Positions 36,467-44,798 of a stretch of DNA of 64,000 bases are shown in pieces (the first letter of the stretch is position 1; each line of letters starts with the position of its first letter). The translations under genes were made by a program, and so were the position numbers. The notes under the pieces are model-generated. The model saw only the letters and a program-made list of their open reading frames with translations. It was not told the DNA's origin and ran no database searches. The DNA lies in contig NZ_NOXS01000028.1 of NCBI RefSeq assembly GCF_002251735.1, positions 1 through 64,000 of the forward strand. Direction: 5' to 3'. Source of the stretch: Elstera cyanobacteriorum (GTDB lineage: Bacteria; Pseudomonadota; Alphaproteobacteria; Elsterales; Elsteraceae).

Positions 36467-36922
36467 ATGCGCCCTTGGCTAAAAATCTCCCTTATTGCCT
36501 CGCTGGCCGGGAATCTTTTCCTCGGTGGCGTGCTGGTCGGCGGTGGCTTACGCCCGCCGATGAAGCCGCCCTTTGGGCCCCCGTTTGGGGAGCAGTTCGA
36601 AAAGCAGCTTGCCACCCTATCCACACGCGATCAGGCCATCCTGCGCACCGTCTTGGATGGGCCGGACGGCAAGGTGCGGAAAGATTTCGAAGCAATCGAC
36701 GTTTTGCGTCGGCGCTCGGTCGAGGCTTTGCAGTCCGACCCCTTCGACCCGGCGGCGTTTCGGGCGGTTTTCGAGGCGATGGAACTGCATTTTCAATCGT
36801 TGGGGCGGGAGCGCTTGGACAGCGTCGTCGCGGCCGCCGAAAAACTATCGCCGGAAGGCCGCAAGGTTCTGGCCGAATTCGGGCGCGGCCCCATGCCGCC
36901 CCCGCCGCCGCATCCGCGCTAA
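36467..36922 (+). CDS. CnrX/Metal_resist-like periplasmic sensor or chaperone-like protein
   Basis: A 151-aa protein with an N-terminal anchor (LKISLIASLAGNLFLGGVLVGGG) and a helical periplasmic domain (FEKQLATLSTRDQAILRTVLDGPDGKVRKDFEAIDVLRRRSVEAL, then FRAVFEAMELHFQSLGRERLDSVVAAAEKLSPEGRKVL). This is the four-helix hairpin layout of the heavy-metal resistance / CnrX / Spy-like group. Only one histidine lies in the helical domain, so a CnrX-type metal site is not evident. The tail is Pro-rich. It follows the sigma/anti-sigma pair. Confidence 0.75.
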   Translation: MRPWLKISLIASLAGNLFLGGVLVGGGLRPPMKPPFGPPFGEQFEKQLATLSTRDQAILRTVLDGPDGKVRKDFEAIDVLRRRSVEALQSDPFDPAAFRAVFEAMELHFQSLGRERLDSVVAAAEKLSPEGRKVLAEFGRGPMPPPPPHPR

Positions 36923-37030
36923 GACCAAGCCTGAGGGTGGTACCGCAGGCTTGGACCGGCGCGACTGCGCCGCGCGCTTTTTAGCGCGGAAGGCAAGGGT
37001 TTCAGCGAAACCCGCCCGCCGTTTGAGGGC

Positions 37031-37056
37031 TGTCTTGATCACTTGAGATCAAGACA
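37031..37056 (+). promoter_or_regulatory. Perfect 10-bp hairpin in the gap before the EF-hand gene
   Basis: Bases 37031-37040 pair perfectly with 37047-37056 around a 6-base loop. TTTGAAAATG follows, a poor T-run. Two smaller inverted repeats (around 36971-36990 and 36998-37014) precede it. Together they may end the ECF operon transcript; alternatively this is the start of the EF-hand leader. Confidence 0.45.
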
Positions 37057-37084
37057 TTTGAAAATGACGGTATTACGCGACGCA

Positions 37085-37160
37085 GGGTCTGCCGTGGGGG
37101 GCCGTACTAGAAGTACCGACAGAAAGTCGGCCCCATCATCCCATTTTCTGAGGTAGACCC
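37085..37160 (+). promoter_or_regulatory. Structured leader that can sequester the EF-hand gene's ribosome binding site
   Basis: A 9-bp stem joins 37085-37093 to 37152-37160 (one G-U pair), ending on the base before the ATG at 37161. Its 3' strand contains most of the GAGGT at 37150-37154. Inside, 37098-37102 pair with 37130-37134 and enclose two hairpins (37104-37107 with 37113-37116; 37117-37120 with 37126-37129), a three-way junction. An alternative 7-bp inner stem pairs 37098-37104 with 37128-37134. This looks like a translational switch, thermosensor or protein-bound leader. It matches no riboswitch consensus I know. Confidence 0.6.
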
Positions 37161-37763
37161 ATGGTTTCCAGCATTGGAAGCGGCGGCTATAGCGTATCCG
37201 CGTTTCAGCCGCCCAGCCGCAAGGATATTTTCAGCCGGGCCGACGCCAATGGCGACGGTAAGTTGGATACGAGCGAGATCGAAGCCGATCTTGCCGCCAA
37301 CGCCCCCAAGGACGGGCCGCAGGGCGTTTCCGGTAAGACCCCGCCGAGTGCGGCGGATATTGTTTCGCAGCTCGATACGGATGGCGACGGGTCCGTTAGC
37401 CAGGCCGAGTTCGAAGCCGCCCCGCCGCCGCCCAAGGGCGGTAAATTCTCCCCCGATACCGCCTCCACGCTGCTATCGGCCCAGGAAGAAAGCACGCAAG
37501 CGCTGCTGAAACTGTTGGAAAAAGCCGACAGCAACGGCGATGGCGATCTGACGGAGCAGGAGTTTACCTCCTTCCTGAAGGACGCGACGTCGACCGAAGC
37601 CTCCGAAACTGACGATACGGCGGATGCGTTCACCAAGGCGGTGGCCGATCTGTTCACCAACCTCGATGTTAACGGCGATGGCGTGGTGAATAGCCTCGAC
37701 TTCCAGTCGAGCAATACGAATACGTCGTCGAAAAACGACAGTACGACCTCCCTGGTCGCCTGA
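37161..37763 (+). CDS. Four-EF-hand calcium-binding protein
   Basis: A 200-aa protein from the ATG at 37161. Four canonical 12-residue EF loops are visible at 28-39 (DANGDGKLDTSE), 72-83 (DTDGDGSVSQAE), 123-134 (DSNGDGDLTEQE) and 169-180 (DVNGDGVVNSLD), each with acidic ligands at positions 1, 3, 5 and 12. No signal peptide is evident; the N-terminus is Ser/Gly-rich (MVSSIGSGGYSVSAF). A motif TLLSAQEES at 103-111 recurs in the third gene of the cluster. The role of the calcium site is unknown. A strong terminator follows. Confidence 0.85.
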   Translation: MVSSIGSGGYSVSAFQPPSRKDIFSRADANGDGKLDTSEIEADLAANAPKDGPQGVSGKTPPSAADIVSQLDTDGDGSVSQAEFEAAPPPPKGGKFSPDTASTLLSAQEESTQALLKLLEKADSNGDGDLTEQEFTSFLKDATSTEASETDDTADAFTKAVADLFTNLDVNGDGVVNSLDFQSSNTNTSSKNDSTTSLVA

Positions 37764-37825
37764 CCGTAATTTTTCCGCATTTCGCTTCGATACTGTCTCC
37801 CAGGGGCCGATGCCTTTGGGGGAAG

Positions 37826-37865
37826 ACCGCCCCCTTTGCGCCTTGAAAGGGGGCGGTTTTCTTTT
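37826..37865 (+). terminator. Strong terminator, or attenuator, between two small genes
   Basis: A perfect 12-bp stem (37826-37837 with 37846-37857), an 8-base loop and TTTTCTTTT (37857-37865). It follows the EF-hand gene, yet the next gene on the same strand starts only 34 bases later at 37900. Any transcript reaching that gene must read through, or start inside, this element. Confidence 0.85.
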
Positions 37866-37899
37866 CGCCCCTCTCGGTCCGATATGGAAGGAGGGACAG

Positions 37900-38286
37900 A
37901 TGGTTCTGCCACTCAACCCACTGGGGGCTTTCTCCCCCGTTCAATCCATCCCGGCCCGCGCCGATCTGGCGCCGACCGCGCCAGTGCCGCCGATTGCAGG
38001 ACTGCGCCAACCGGGGGCTGATGCCTCCAACGCCGGGGTTTCTCAACCCACCCTAAACCGTTCGGCGGGTGCCCCGCTGAGCTGGGGCGGGTTTCAGGCG
38101 GTGCTGGCGGCGGCGACGGAAAGCCCCTCGACGCCCCCCGTGCAGTCTGAAGCGCCGGTTCGTGGATGGGTTTCGCCAGCGCAGGCGGAGCAAGCGCCCG
38201 CCAATCGCATTATCGGCTATTCCGCTCTGTCGCGCGCCGCGCCGGAAGCAACCCCGGCGGGGCAGATGATTTCGACCCTCGCCTAA
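37900..38286 (+). CDS. Small Ala/Pro-rich protein of unknown function
   Basis: A 128-aa protein from the ATG at 37900, preceded by AAGGAGGG with ideal spacing. I recognise no domain. It is rich in Ala, Pro, Ser and Gln, without cysteine, membrane helix or signal peptide. It opens MVLPLNPLGAFSPV and contains WGGFQAVLAAATES, loosely like the motif in its two neighbours. Good ribosome binding site and codon use support a real gene. It may be linked to the EF-hand genes on either side. Confidence 0.6.
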   Translation: MVLPLNPLGAFSPVQSIPARADLAPTAPVPPIAGLRQPGADASNAGVSQPTLNRSAGAPLSWGGFQAVLAAATESPSTPPVQSEAPVRGWVSPAQAEQAPANRIIGYSALSRAAPEATPAGQMISTLA

Positions 38287-38369
38287 AAATTAGAATCTGC
38301 CGCGCAGGGACCGATCACGCCGCCCGTATCACGGAAGAGGTAATGCGTTTACCGTGACGGGGGGGACGA

Positions 38370-38822
38370 ATGGTTTCTGCACTCGGTAGCCTGTCGGGCG
38401 TATCTGCGGTTCGGCCGGTCACCCCGGTAGCCGGGGCAGCGGCGTCGGCAGACGAGGCGTCGGCCCCCGTCACCGCAGGCGCAGCCCAAACTGGGGCGAG
38501 CGGTGGCCGGGCGGGACAGGCCTTAGACGCTGGGTCCGCCCGCACCGTTCTGGCGGCGCAAGAACAGAGCGGCGGCGCGCGCCCTGCCGGGGGGGGCGGA
38601 CCAACCGGACCTTCCGCTTCCAGCAGTTCATCTTCTGACACGCTGACCCCGCTGGAAGAACTCTTAGATACCAATGGCGACGGGGTGATCGATTGGCGCG
38701 ACTATGTGTCGAGCGAGGATGCCGGCGCGATCGAGACCCCCAGCGTGACCGGTTATACTTCCACCGGCGGCGCGGTTACGGCGTCCTTCAGCTCTGGGAA
38801 AGCTGTTTCCCTGACCGTTTAG
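38370..38822 (+). CDS. Single-EF-hand protein with low-complexity N-terminus
   Basis: A 150-aa protein with a GGGGGGGAC site before the ATG. Residues 1-95 are low-complexity Ala/Gly/Ser/Pro with an eight-residue block of Ser and Asp near 84-90. One EF-type loop lies at 100-111 (DTNGDGVIDWRD). The tail is Ser/Thr-rich. It opens MVSALGSLSGVSAV, like MVSSIGSGGYSVSAF in the gene at 37161, and has TVLAAQEQS where that protein has TLLSAQEES. Its end overlaps the convergent gene by 4 bases. Function unknown. Confidence 0.7.
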   Translation: MVSALGSLSGVSAVRPVTPVAGAAASADEASAPVTAGAAQTGASGGRAGQALDAGSARTVLAAQEQSGGARPAGGGGPTGPSASSSSSSDTLTPLEELLDTNGDGVIDWRDYVSSEDAGAIETPSVTGYTSTGGAVTASFSSGKAVSLTV

Positions 38823-40297
38823 CGCGGTGGCCCGTAGAGCGTGAGGTCGAAGGGCACGGCCTTGGCTAACGGCAGTGGGCGCACCGGCAGCACCAGCCGG
38901 GCGAGAGGGACCAAGCGGCCGTCGGCGCGGGCATGGGCCAGCGCAGGGGCGCGGGCGAGCGTGGCCTCGGCGATCTCCGTCTGCACTAAGGCATAGGTCA
39001 CGCGGAAATTGGGATCGCGCAGGGCGGCGGGTTCGAACACGCTGACCTGTGGCGGCGCCCAGGAGGGGAGCGCGTGCAAGAATTCCCGCTCCGGGAAATC
39101 CCGCCGCAGGGCCAGCCAGGCGCGTTGATCGGCGGCAATCGGCCCCGGCGCGGTTAGATAGGGTTTCAACAGCGGGCCGAGGGCGGCGCCATCGCGCCCA
39201 TCGGCTTGCAGCAGACCGACCGTGCCCATCAGCGCCAGCATGGCGACCCCGCCCAGGGTTCCCGCTGCGAGGCCGAGGTGGGCGAGCCGTTTCAACGGGC
39301 CGGGCTGACTGGCCCAGACAGCGATAAGGCATAGCAGCAGCGCGACCGCCACGCCGAGTAACCTTGGATTGAACGGGAAGATCAGCGCGGGCAGGGCGAC
39401 CAGAGCAATGGCCCCGGCCCAAGCGCGTTTCCCCGGCAGCAGCAGCGTTCCGACGAGGCCCAGGATCAACGCCAGAGTTTCCGGCAGGGTTTCGCGCTGG
39501 CCCTGCCAGAAGGCGGCATCGGCGAAGCGGTGCAGCAGTTCGGCGGTCCCATAGTTCTGCGCACCGTTCGACAGAATTTGCGCGGCGAATTCCTGCGGAT
39601 AGCGTCCGACATAGAGGAGGAAGGGCGCGGCGGCGATTAGAAAGCCCAGCGCAGTTCCCGGCAGGGTCCGCAGGCTGGGGCGGGTGGGAAACACCCGCAG
39701 CGCGCCGGTTTCGATCAAGAGGGCGGCAAGCCCCACGAAGGGCGCCGTCGGGTAATAGGCCAGCCCAGCGATGCCGACCAGGGCGCCGCGTCCCACGGCG
39801 GCTAAAGTCCCCGGCACCGGCACCAGGGCGAGAAAGCCGAAAAAGGCCGCCAGCACGGCACCTTCGTAACGGACATAGAGGGCGCCGCGTAAAATCGTCT
39901 GCGCGGCGAAGACGCTGAGCGCCGCCAAGCCTGCCGCCGTTGGCCCAGCCCCCGCGCGGCGGGCGACGGTATAAACCAGGGTGGAGGCGAGCAGCATCAG
40001 CACCACGCTCGGCAGGCCCACGGCTTGCGCCGAAACCCCAAAAACGGCCAGGGACGCCGCTTGCAGCAGCATGATTACCGGCGGCAGAAAATCGGCGGTG
40101 GCGCTGCCGACGAGATCGGGGTGGATCAGCCGCTTCGGCGTGCCGGTGGCGATAAACTGATAGGCGCTTTCGGTAAACCAAATCTCGTCGCCCGTCATGG
40201 CGGCCGGATAGAGACCGGCGCGCAGAACCAGGACGAGCGCGGCGATCCCCCAGGCGATCAAGAGCCACAGCGGCGGGCGGGTGGGCGATAGGTTCAT
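38819..40297 (-). CDS. GT39/ArnT-like membrane glycosyltransferase
   Basis: A 492-aa polytopic protein from the ATG at 40297 (MNLSPTRPPLWLLIAWGIAALVLVL). An early loop after the first helix has the acidic pair D37-E38 in TGDEIWFTESAYQFIATG, the catalytic motif of GT-C enzymes that use polyprenyl-linked sugars. About ten further hydrophobic segments and a C-terminal soluble part follow. It may decorate a lipid or polysaccharide. The sugar and acceptor are unknown. It lies 11 bases after the AbrB-family gene. Confidence 0.75.
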   Translation of the reverse strand: MNLSPTRPPLWLLIAWGIAALVLVLRAGLYPAAMTGDEIWFTESAYQFIATGTPKRLIHPDLVGSATADFLPPVIMLLQAASLAVFGVSAQAVGLPSVVLMLLASTLVYTVARRAGAGPTAAGLAALSVFAAQTILRGALYVRYEGAVLAAFFGFLALVPVPGTLAAVGRGALVGIAGLAYYPTAPFVGLAALLIETGALRVFPTRPSLRTLPGTALGFLIAAAPFLLYVGRYPQEFAAQILSNGAQNYGTAELLHRFADAAFWQGQRETLPETLALILGLVGTLLLPGKRAWAGAIALVALPALIFPFNPRLLGVAVALLLCLIAVWASQPGPLKRLAHLGLAAGTLGGVAMLALMGTVGLLQADGRDGAALGPLLKPYLTAPGPIAADQRAWLALRRDFPEREFLHALPSWAPPQVSVFEPAALRDPNFRVTYALVQTEIAEATLARAPALAHARADGRLVPLARLVLPVRPLPLAKAVPFDLTLYGPPR

Positions 40298-40308
40298 CGG
40301 AAGGGCCT

Positions 40309-41400
40309 CTACTGCGACGCAGGCCGCTCCAACCACCGTGGGAACAGCCGTTTCAGCAGCTTATAGGATGGCGGCACCAGCATGACCACCATCGTGATGC
40401 GCACGATGTGATGGGCTGCGACATAGGCGGTATCGCCGCCGAGGTACAGGGCGATCAGGCTCATTTCCGCAAGGCCACCGGGGGCGAAGGCCAGTAAGGC
40501 GGAATTGAACGGCAGCCCGGTCATCCAATGAACGATCCCGGCGACGGCAACGCAGATCGCTACCATTACCAGGGTCAACACAAAAGCAATGCCGAAGGTC
40601 CGGGCGAAGAAGCGCACGGGGGTATTGCGAAAGCGCGCCCCCAGGCTGGCGCCGATGATCGTTTGCGCCGTCGCCACCAACAGCGCGGGCGGGCTGGATT
40701 GGGTCAGACCGCTGAGGTGCGCCGCAGCCGACAGCAGCATCGCCCCGGTCAACTGCGGCGCGGGCAGGCGGCAGAGGCGGGCGAACGGATAGCCGCACAG
40801 CGCGCAAACGCCGAGGATCACAAGATCGACCATCGGCGGCCAACTGCTGAACGAAAGGCTGATGCTCGGGCTGATATAGCCGGTAGTGAAGCGGAACCAG
40901 AAAGGCAGGATCAGCACGACGATGACGATGCGCAAGGCGTGCAGCATCGACAGGCGCTTTTCATCGCCGCCCTCCGCGCCACCGATCATCGTCATTTCCA
41001 TCAGCCCGCCGGGGACCGAGGCGAAATACGAGGTAACGGCATCGAGCTTGGCCCAGCGCTGCATCACCAGCTTGCCCAGCCAGACGGTGACGGCAATCAA
41101 CGGGACCAGCCAGATCAGCGAAACCGTCCAAGCGCCGAGATGCTGGATAATATCGGGGCGGAAAGCGCTGCCCAGCATCACCCCAAGGATAGAGACCATC
41201 GCCACCCGCAGCTTCGGCATCGCCCGCACATTTGCCCCGGCGACGGCGGCAATCGTCACCGCGACCAGCGCGCCGATCATGAAAGCCAGCGGAAAGTGCA
41301 ATTGATAAAAGAGAATGCCGCCCATCGTGCCCAAGGCGAGGGTCAGGCTGCTGCGCTTGATAATCTCGGACCGGCTTGGCGCGGGGCGGGGCGCGGTCAT
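40309..41400 (-). CDS. AbrB-family membrane protein (putative transporter/regulator)
   Basis: A 363-aa membrane protein made of two similar halves. Each half carries the family motif: YFASVPGGLMEMTMIG near 125-140 and LLAFAPGGLAEMSLIAL near 300-317. This matches the AbrB / 'ammonia monooxygenase' duplication family. Transport function is suspected but not established. It is co-oriented with the GT39-like gene downstream. Confidence 0.82.
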   Translation of the reverse strand: MTAPRPAPSRSEIIKRSSLTLALGTMGGILFYQLHFPLAFMIGALVAVTIAAVAGANVRAMPKLRVAMVSILGVMLGSAFRPDIIQHLGAWTVSLIWLVPLIAVTVWLGKLVMQRWAKLDAVTSYFASVPGGLMEMTMIGGAEGGDEKRLSMLHALRIVIVVLILPFWFRFTTGYISPSISLSFSSWPPMVDLVILGVCALCGYPFARLCRLPAPQLTGAMLLSAAAHLSGLTQSSPPALLVATAQTIIGASLGARFRNTPVRFFARTFGIAFVLTLVMVAICVAVAGIVHWMTGLPFNSALLAFAPGGLAEMSLIALYLGGDTAYVAAHHIVRITMVVMLVPPSYKLLKRLFPRWLERPASQ

Positions 41401-41508
41401 TGGGCGCGGATGGGATGTCCGGGTTGGGCCGGATCGGTCAATTTGTCACACATGCGCCTATCCTGGCATGGCACTGCGACTGCGACCAATTCCAAAGCTG
41501 CACGGCGG

Positions 41509-42297
41509 CTATGGCAGAAACTGTTCCTTCAGGATGCGCTCTTCCAGCGTGTGATCCGGGTCGAACAGCAGGGTCAGGCCGAGGCTGCGGTCTTCCCGCA
41601 CCTCCACCTTCACCACGTCGCGCACTTCGGTGTAATCGGCAACCGCGCTGACGGGCCGCTTATCGGCTTCTAGAATCTCGAAGGTAACGGCGGCGGTATG
41701 GGGCAGCAGCGCGCCGCGCCAGCGCCGGGGCCGGAAGGGGCTGATCGGGGTCAAGGCCAGCACGCCCGCACCCAGCGGCACGATCGGGCCATGCGCCGAG
41801 AGATTATAGGCGGTGCTTCCGGCCGGGGTGGCGATCAGCAGCCCGTCGCAAATCAACTCCGGCAGCCGTTCGACCCCATCGATGGAAACGCGGAGCTTGG
41901 CTGCTTGGCGCGTTTGCCGCAGCAGGGAGACTTCGTTAATTGCCAGCGCGTCGCGCGTGCTGCCGTCGCGCCGGATCGTCCGCATGCGCAACGGGTGCAG
42001 GGTCACCTGCTGGGCGCTGGCAATCCGCTGGCGCAGTTTGCTGTCGTGATACTCGTTCAGCAGAAAGCCGATGGAGCCGCGGTTCATCCCATAGATCGGG
42101 ATATTGCGGTCAAGGTTACTGTGCAGGGTTTCCAGCATCAGCCCATCGCCGCCGAGGGCGACGACGACATCGGCGTCCCACGGGTCGGCCTGACCGTATT
42201 TTTCGGTCAGGCGGGCGAGCGCGTCCTGCGCCGGGTCGGCATCAGAAGCGACGAAGGCAAGCCGGAGCTGGCTTGGGTCGGACGGAGGAAAGGTCAT
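41509..42297 (-). CDS. nadK: NAD kinase
   Basis: A 262-aa protein with the NAD kinase GGDG motif ([17 protein letters not shown]), [12 protein letters not shown], and the diagnostic [19 protein letters not shown] and [12 protein letters not shown] segments. It makes NADP from NAD and ATP. It starts 8 bases after moaA, suggesting a moaA-nadK operon on the minus strand. Confidence 0.94.
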   Translation of the reverse strand: MTFPPSDPSQLRLAFVASDADPAQDALARLTEKYGQADPWDADVVVALGGDGLMLETLHSNLDRNIPIYGMNRGSIGFLLNEYHDSKLRQRIASAQQVTLHPLRMRTIRRDGSTRDALAINEVSLLRQTRQAAKLRVSIDGVERLPELICDGLLIATPAGSTAYNLSAHGPIVPLGAGVLALTPISPFRPRRWRGALLPHTAAVTFEILEADKRPVSAVADYTEVRDVVKVEVREDRSLGLTLLFDPDHTLEERILKEQFLP

Positions 42298-42305
42298 GAA
42301 AACTC

Positions 42306-43328
42306 TCAGCCGCCCGTCACGCTCATATGCCGGGGCACGGCGGGGGCAGTATGATCGCGGTCGATGATGAAATCATGACCCTTGGGCTTGCGGGCGATGG
42401 CCGCGCGCACGGCCTGTTGTACCCCGGCGTCGTCGCGCCCATCGCGCAAGGGGGCGCGCAGGTCGGCGGCATCCTCCTGCCCCAGGCACATGTAGAGCGT
42501 GCCGGTGCAGGTCAGGCGCACGCGGTTGCAGCTTTCGCAAAAATTATGCGTCAGCGGGGTGATGAACCCCAAGCGCTGCCCGGTTTCGCCTACGCGCCAA
42601 TAGCGCGCCGGGCCGCCGGTGCGATAATCGGTCTCGGTCAGCGTCCAGCGGTCCATCAGATCGGCGCGGACACGGCTGAGCGGTAAATATTGATCCAGGC
42701 GCATCTCGCCGCCGATCTCGCCCATCGGCATAACTTCGATGAAGACCAGATCGAAGCCTTCGGCGCCGCACCAGGCGATCATCCGGTCGAATTCATCCTC
42801 GTTCACGCCTTTGAGGGCGACGGCATTGATCTTAACCGCGATGCCCGCCGCCTTTGCCGCCGCGATCCCTTCAAGCACCGGGCCGAGCTTGCCCCAGCGC
42901 GTGAGGGCGGTGAATTTATCCGCGTCGAGCGTATCGAGCGAGACATTGATGCGCTTCACCCCGGCCTTGGCCAGACCTTCGGCATATTTCACCAACTGCG
43001 AGCCGTTGGTGGTCAGGGTCAATTCGTCCAGCCCTTGGCCGATCTGCGCGCCCAAGCGGTCGATCAACTGCATCACATTCCGCCGCACCAGCGGCTCGCC
43101 GCCCGTCAGGCGAATCTTGCGGGTGCCGAGGGCGATGAAGCTGCCCGCCAGCCGCTCCAATTCCTCCAGGGTCAGCAGATCGGCTTTCGGCAGAAAGCTC
43201 ATATCTTCCGCCATGCAATAGACGCAGCGGAAGTCGCAGCGATCTGTTACGGAAATGCGCAAGTAGGTGATCGCGCGCCCGAACGGGTCGATCAAAGGGG
43301 CGGGGGCTTGGTGAACGGCGTCAAGCAT
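42306..43328 (-). CDS. moaA: GTP 3',8-cyclase (molybdenum cofactor biosynthesis MoaA)
   Basis: A 340-aa radical-SAM enzyme from the ATG at 43328 ([31 protein letters not shown]). The N-terminal cluster motif CxxxCxxC is at C31, C35, C38. A second cluster comes from [21 protein letters not shown]. The C-terminal Gly-Gly required for activity is present. It converts GTP to the 3',8-cyclo intermediate of cyclic pyranopterin monophosphate. The frame extends upstream over mobA but this is not MoaA-like. Divergent from mobA by 52 bases. Confidence 0.95.
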   Translation of the reverse strand: MLDAVHQAPAPLIDPFGRAITYLRISVTDRCDFRCVYCMAEDMSFLPKADLLTLEELERLAGSFIALGTRKIRLTGGEPLVRRNVMQLIDRLGAQIGQGLDELTLTTNGSQLVKYAEGLAKAGVKRINVSLDTLDADKFTALTRWGKLGPVLEGIAAAKAAGIAVKINAVALKGVNEDEFDRMIAWCGAEGFDLVFIEVMPMGEIGGEMRLDQYLPLSRVRADLMDRWTLTETDYRTGGPARYWRVGETGQRLGFITPLTHNFCESCNRVRLTCTGTLYMCLGQEDAADLRAPLRDGRDDAGVQQAVRAAIARKPKGHDFIIDRDHTAPAVPRHMSVTGG

Positions 43329-43380
43329 GCGTCTAATATAGGCACGCTTGAGCGCAGGAACAGAGGGAATCGTCAGACGG

Positions 43381-43959
43381 ATGCGGATCGCCACGGTCAT
43401 TCTGGCAGGCGGGGCAGGGGTGCGGATCGGTGGGGATAAACCCTTGCGCCTGCTGGGCGGGCGGCCGCTGATTGCGCATGTAACAGATCGTTGTGCCGCG
43501 CCGATCTGGATCAATGCCGCCGATCCCCGTCTTGCCGACTATGGACCGCTGGTCCCCGATCTGGCCGCGCCGGGGGAAGGGCCGCTGGTGGGGGTATGGT
43601 CGGTGTTGCGCCGGGCCGAGGCTGAGGGGGTCGACGCTGTGCTGACGGTACCCGCCGATACACCGTTTCTGCCCCGCGATCTTGGCGAACGGCTGCTGGC
43701 CGCGCTGGGGGATCGGGCGGCGGCGGTGGCGGTCACACCGGACGGCTGGCAACCTGCCTGTGCGGTCTGGCGGCGCGGTCTGGCGCCTGTGATCGCCGAT
43801 TTTTTGGCAGCGGGGCGCTGGTCGCTCGCTGGGGCTTTGCGCGCGGTGGGGGCTGTGCCCCTTGCTTTTTCGGCCGACGAAGCGCCGCTGTTTTTCAACA
43901 TCAACACCCCCGCCGATTTGGCGGAAGCAGAGGAGAGGCTGGATCATGGGCAAGACTGA
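43381..43959 (+). CDS. mobA: Molybdenum cofactor guanylyltransferase
   Basis: A 192-aa protein from the ATG at 43381 ([27 protein letters not shown]). The nucleotidyltransferase signature LAGGxGxRxGGDK and the metal-binding VPADTPFLP are intact. MobA attaches GMP to molybdopterin, so the organism probably uses a bis-MGD enzyme. It is divergent from moaA and overlaps the next gene by 14 bases. Confidence 0.92.
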   Translation: MRIATVILAGGAGVRIGGDKPLRLLGGRPLIAHVTDRCAAPIWINAADPRLADYGPLVPDLAAPGEGPLVGVWSVLRRAEAEGVDAVLTVPADTPFLPRDLGERLLAALGDRAAAVAVTPDGWQPACAVWRRGLAPVIADFLAAGRWSLAGALRAVGAVPLAFSADEAPLFFNINTPADLAEAEERLDHGQD

Positions 43960-44770
43960 GGGGACACCGCTGCGGGTGATCGTGGCCGGGGCGAGCGGTT
44001 GGGTCGGCCGGGAGCTTATCCAGGCGATCCATGCCGCCCCCGATCTGGTGCTGACGGGCGCGGTGGCGCGCGGCATCTGCGGGCAGGACGCGGGAACGGT
44101 AGCCGGTTTGCCCGATCCTCTCGGCGTCACCATCCGCGCGACGGTGACGGAGGCGTTGGACGCCGGGGCCGATGTGCTGGTCGATTACACCAAGCCGCAA
44201 GCCGTGCGCGCCCATGTGTCCGCCGCGCTGAATGCGGGGGTATCGGCGGTGATCGGCACCTCCGGCCTAACGGCGCAAGATTATTTCGAGATCGACGCGA
44301 TGGCCCGCGCCCGGTCGCTCGGGGTGGCCGCCGCTGGGAATTTCTCCGTCACCGCGATGCTGCTCAAGCGCTTTTCGCTGATGGCGGCGCAATATGTCGG
44401 CGATGTCGAGATCATCGATTATGCCGGACCGCAGAAGCCGGATGTGCCGAGCGGCACGGCGCGCGAGCTGGCGGAAGCGCTCGACAATGCCCGGCAACTG
44501 CCGCCGACGGCCAAACCCGTCGCCGATATTTTGGGGCCGCAGGAAGCGCGCGGCGCCGTCATCGGATCCGTCCCCGTGCATTCTGTAAGGCTGCCATCCT
44601 ATGTGCTGTCCTGCGAAACCCATTTCGGTCTGGCAGGCGAACGGCTGACGATCCGGCACGATGCGGGCACCTCCGCCGCGCCCTATGTCGCCGGAACGCT
44701 GCTGGCCATTCGCAAGGTCCGGAGCTTCTTCGGGCTGCGCCGGGGGCTTGACGGGATTCTGGACGCCTAG
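43946..44770 (+). CDS. Dihydrodipicolinate reductase (DapB)-like protein lacking the catalytic histidines
   Basis: A 274-aa protein from the ATG at 43946, inside the mobA tail. It has the Rossmann start VIVAGASGWVGREL, VLVDYTKPQAV, AVIGTSGLT, AAGNFSVTAMLLKRFS and PSGTARELAEALD of DapB. Where DapB has the catalytic H-H-R-H-K, this protein reads A-G-P-Q-K at 160-164: the lysine stays but both histidines are gone. It may be a DapB paralogue with another substrate, or a variant reductase. Whether a classical dapB exists elsewhere is not visible. Confidence 0.8.
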   Translation: MGKTEGTPLRVIVAGASGWVGRELIQAIHAAPDLVLTGAVARGICGQDAGTVAGLPDPLGVTIRATVTEALDAGADVLVDYTKPQAVRAHVSAALNAGVSAVIGTSGLTAQDYFEIDAMARARSLGVAAAGNFSVTAMLLKRFSLMAAQYVGDVEIIDYAGPQKPDVPSGTARELAEALDNARQLPPTAKPVADILGPQEARGAVIGSVPVHSVRLPSYVLSCETHFGLAGERLTIRHDAGTSAAPYVAGTLLAIRKVRSFFGLRRGLDGILDA

Positions 44771-44798
44771 GCCGGGAAGCCCTATACACCGCAGGATC

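Noticed and set aside
37041-37160. c-di-GMP-I (GEMM) riboswitch in the EF-hand leader
   Set aside because: The leader has short hairpins and an ACGCAGGG string that recall GEMM, but the conserved core order and tetraloop/receptor pairing could not be found. Left as an unclassified structured leader.
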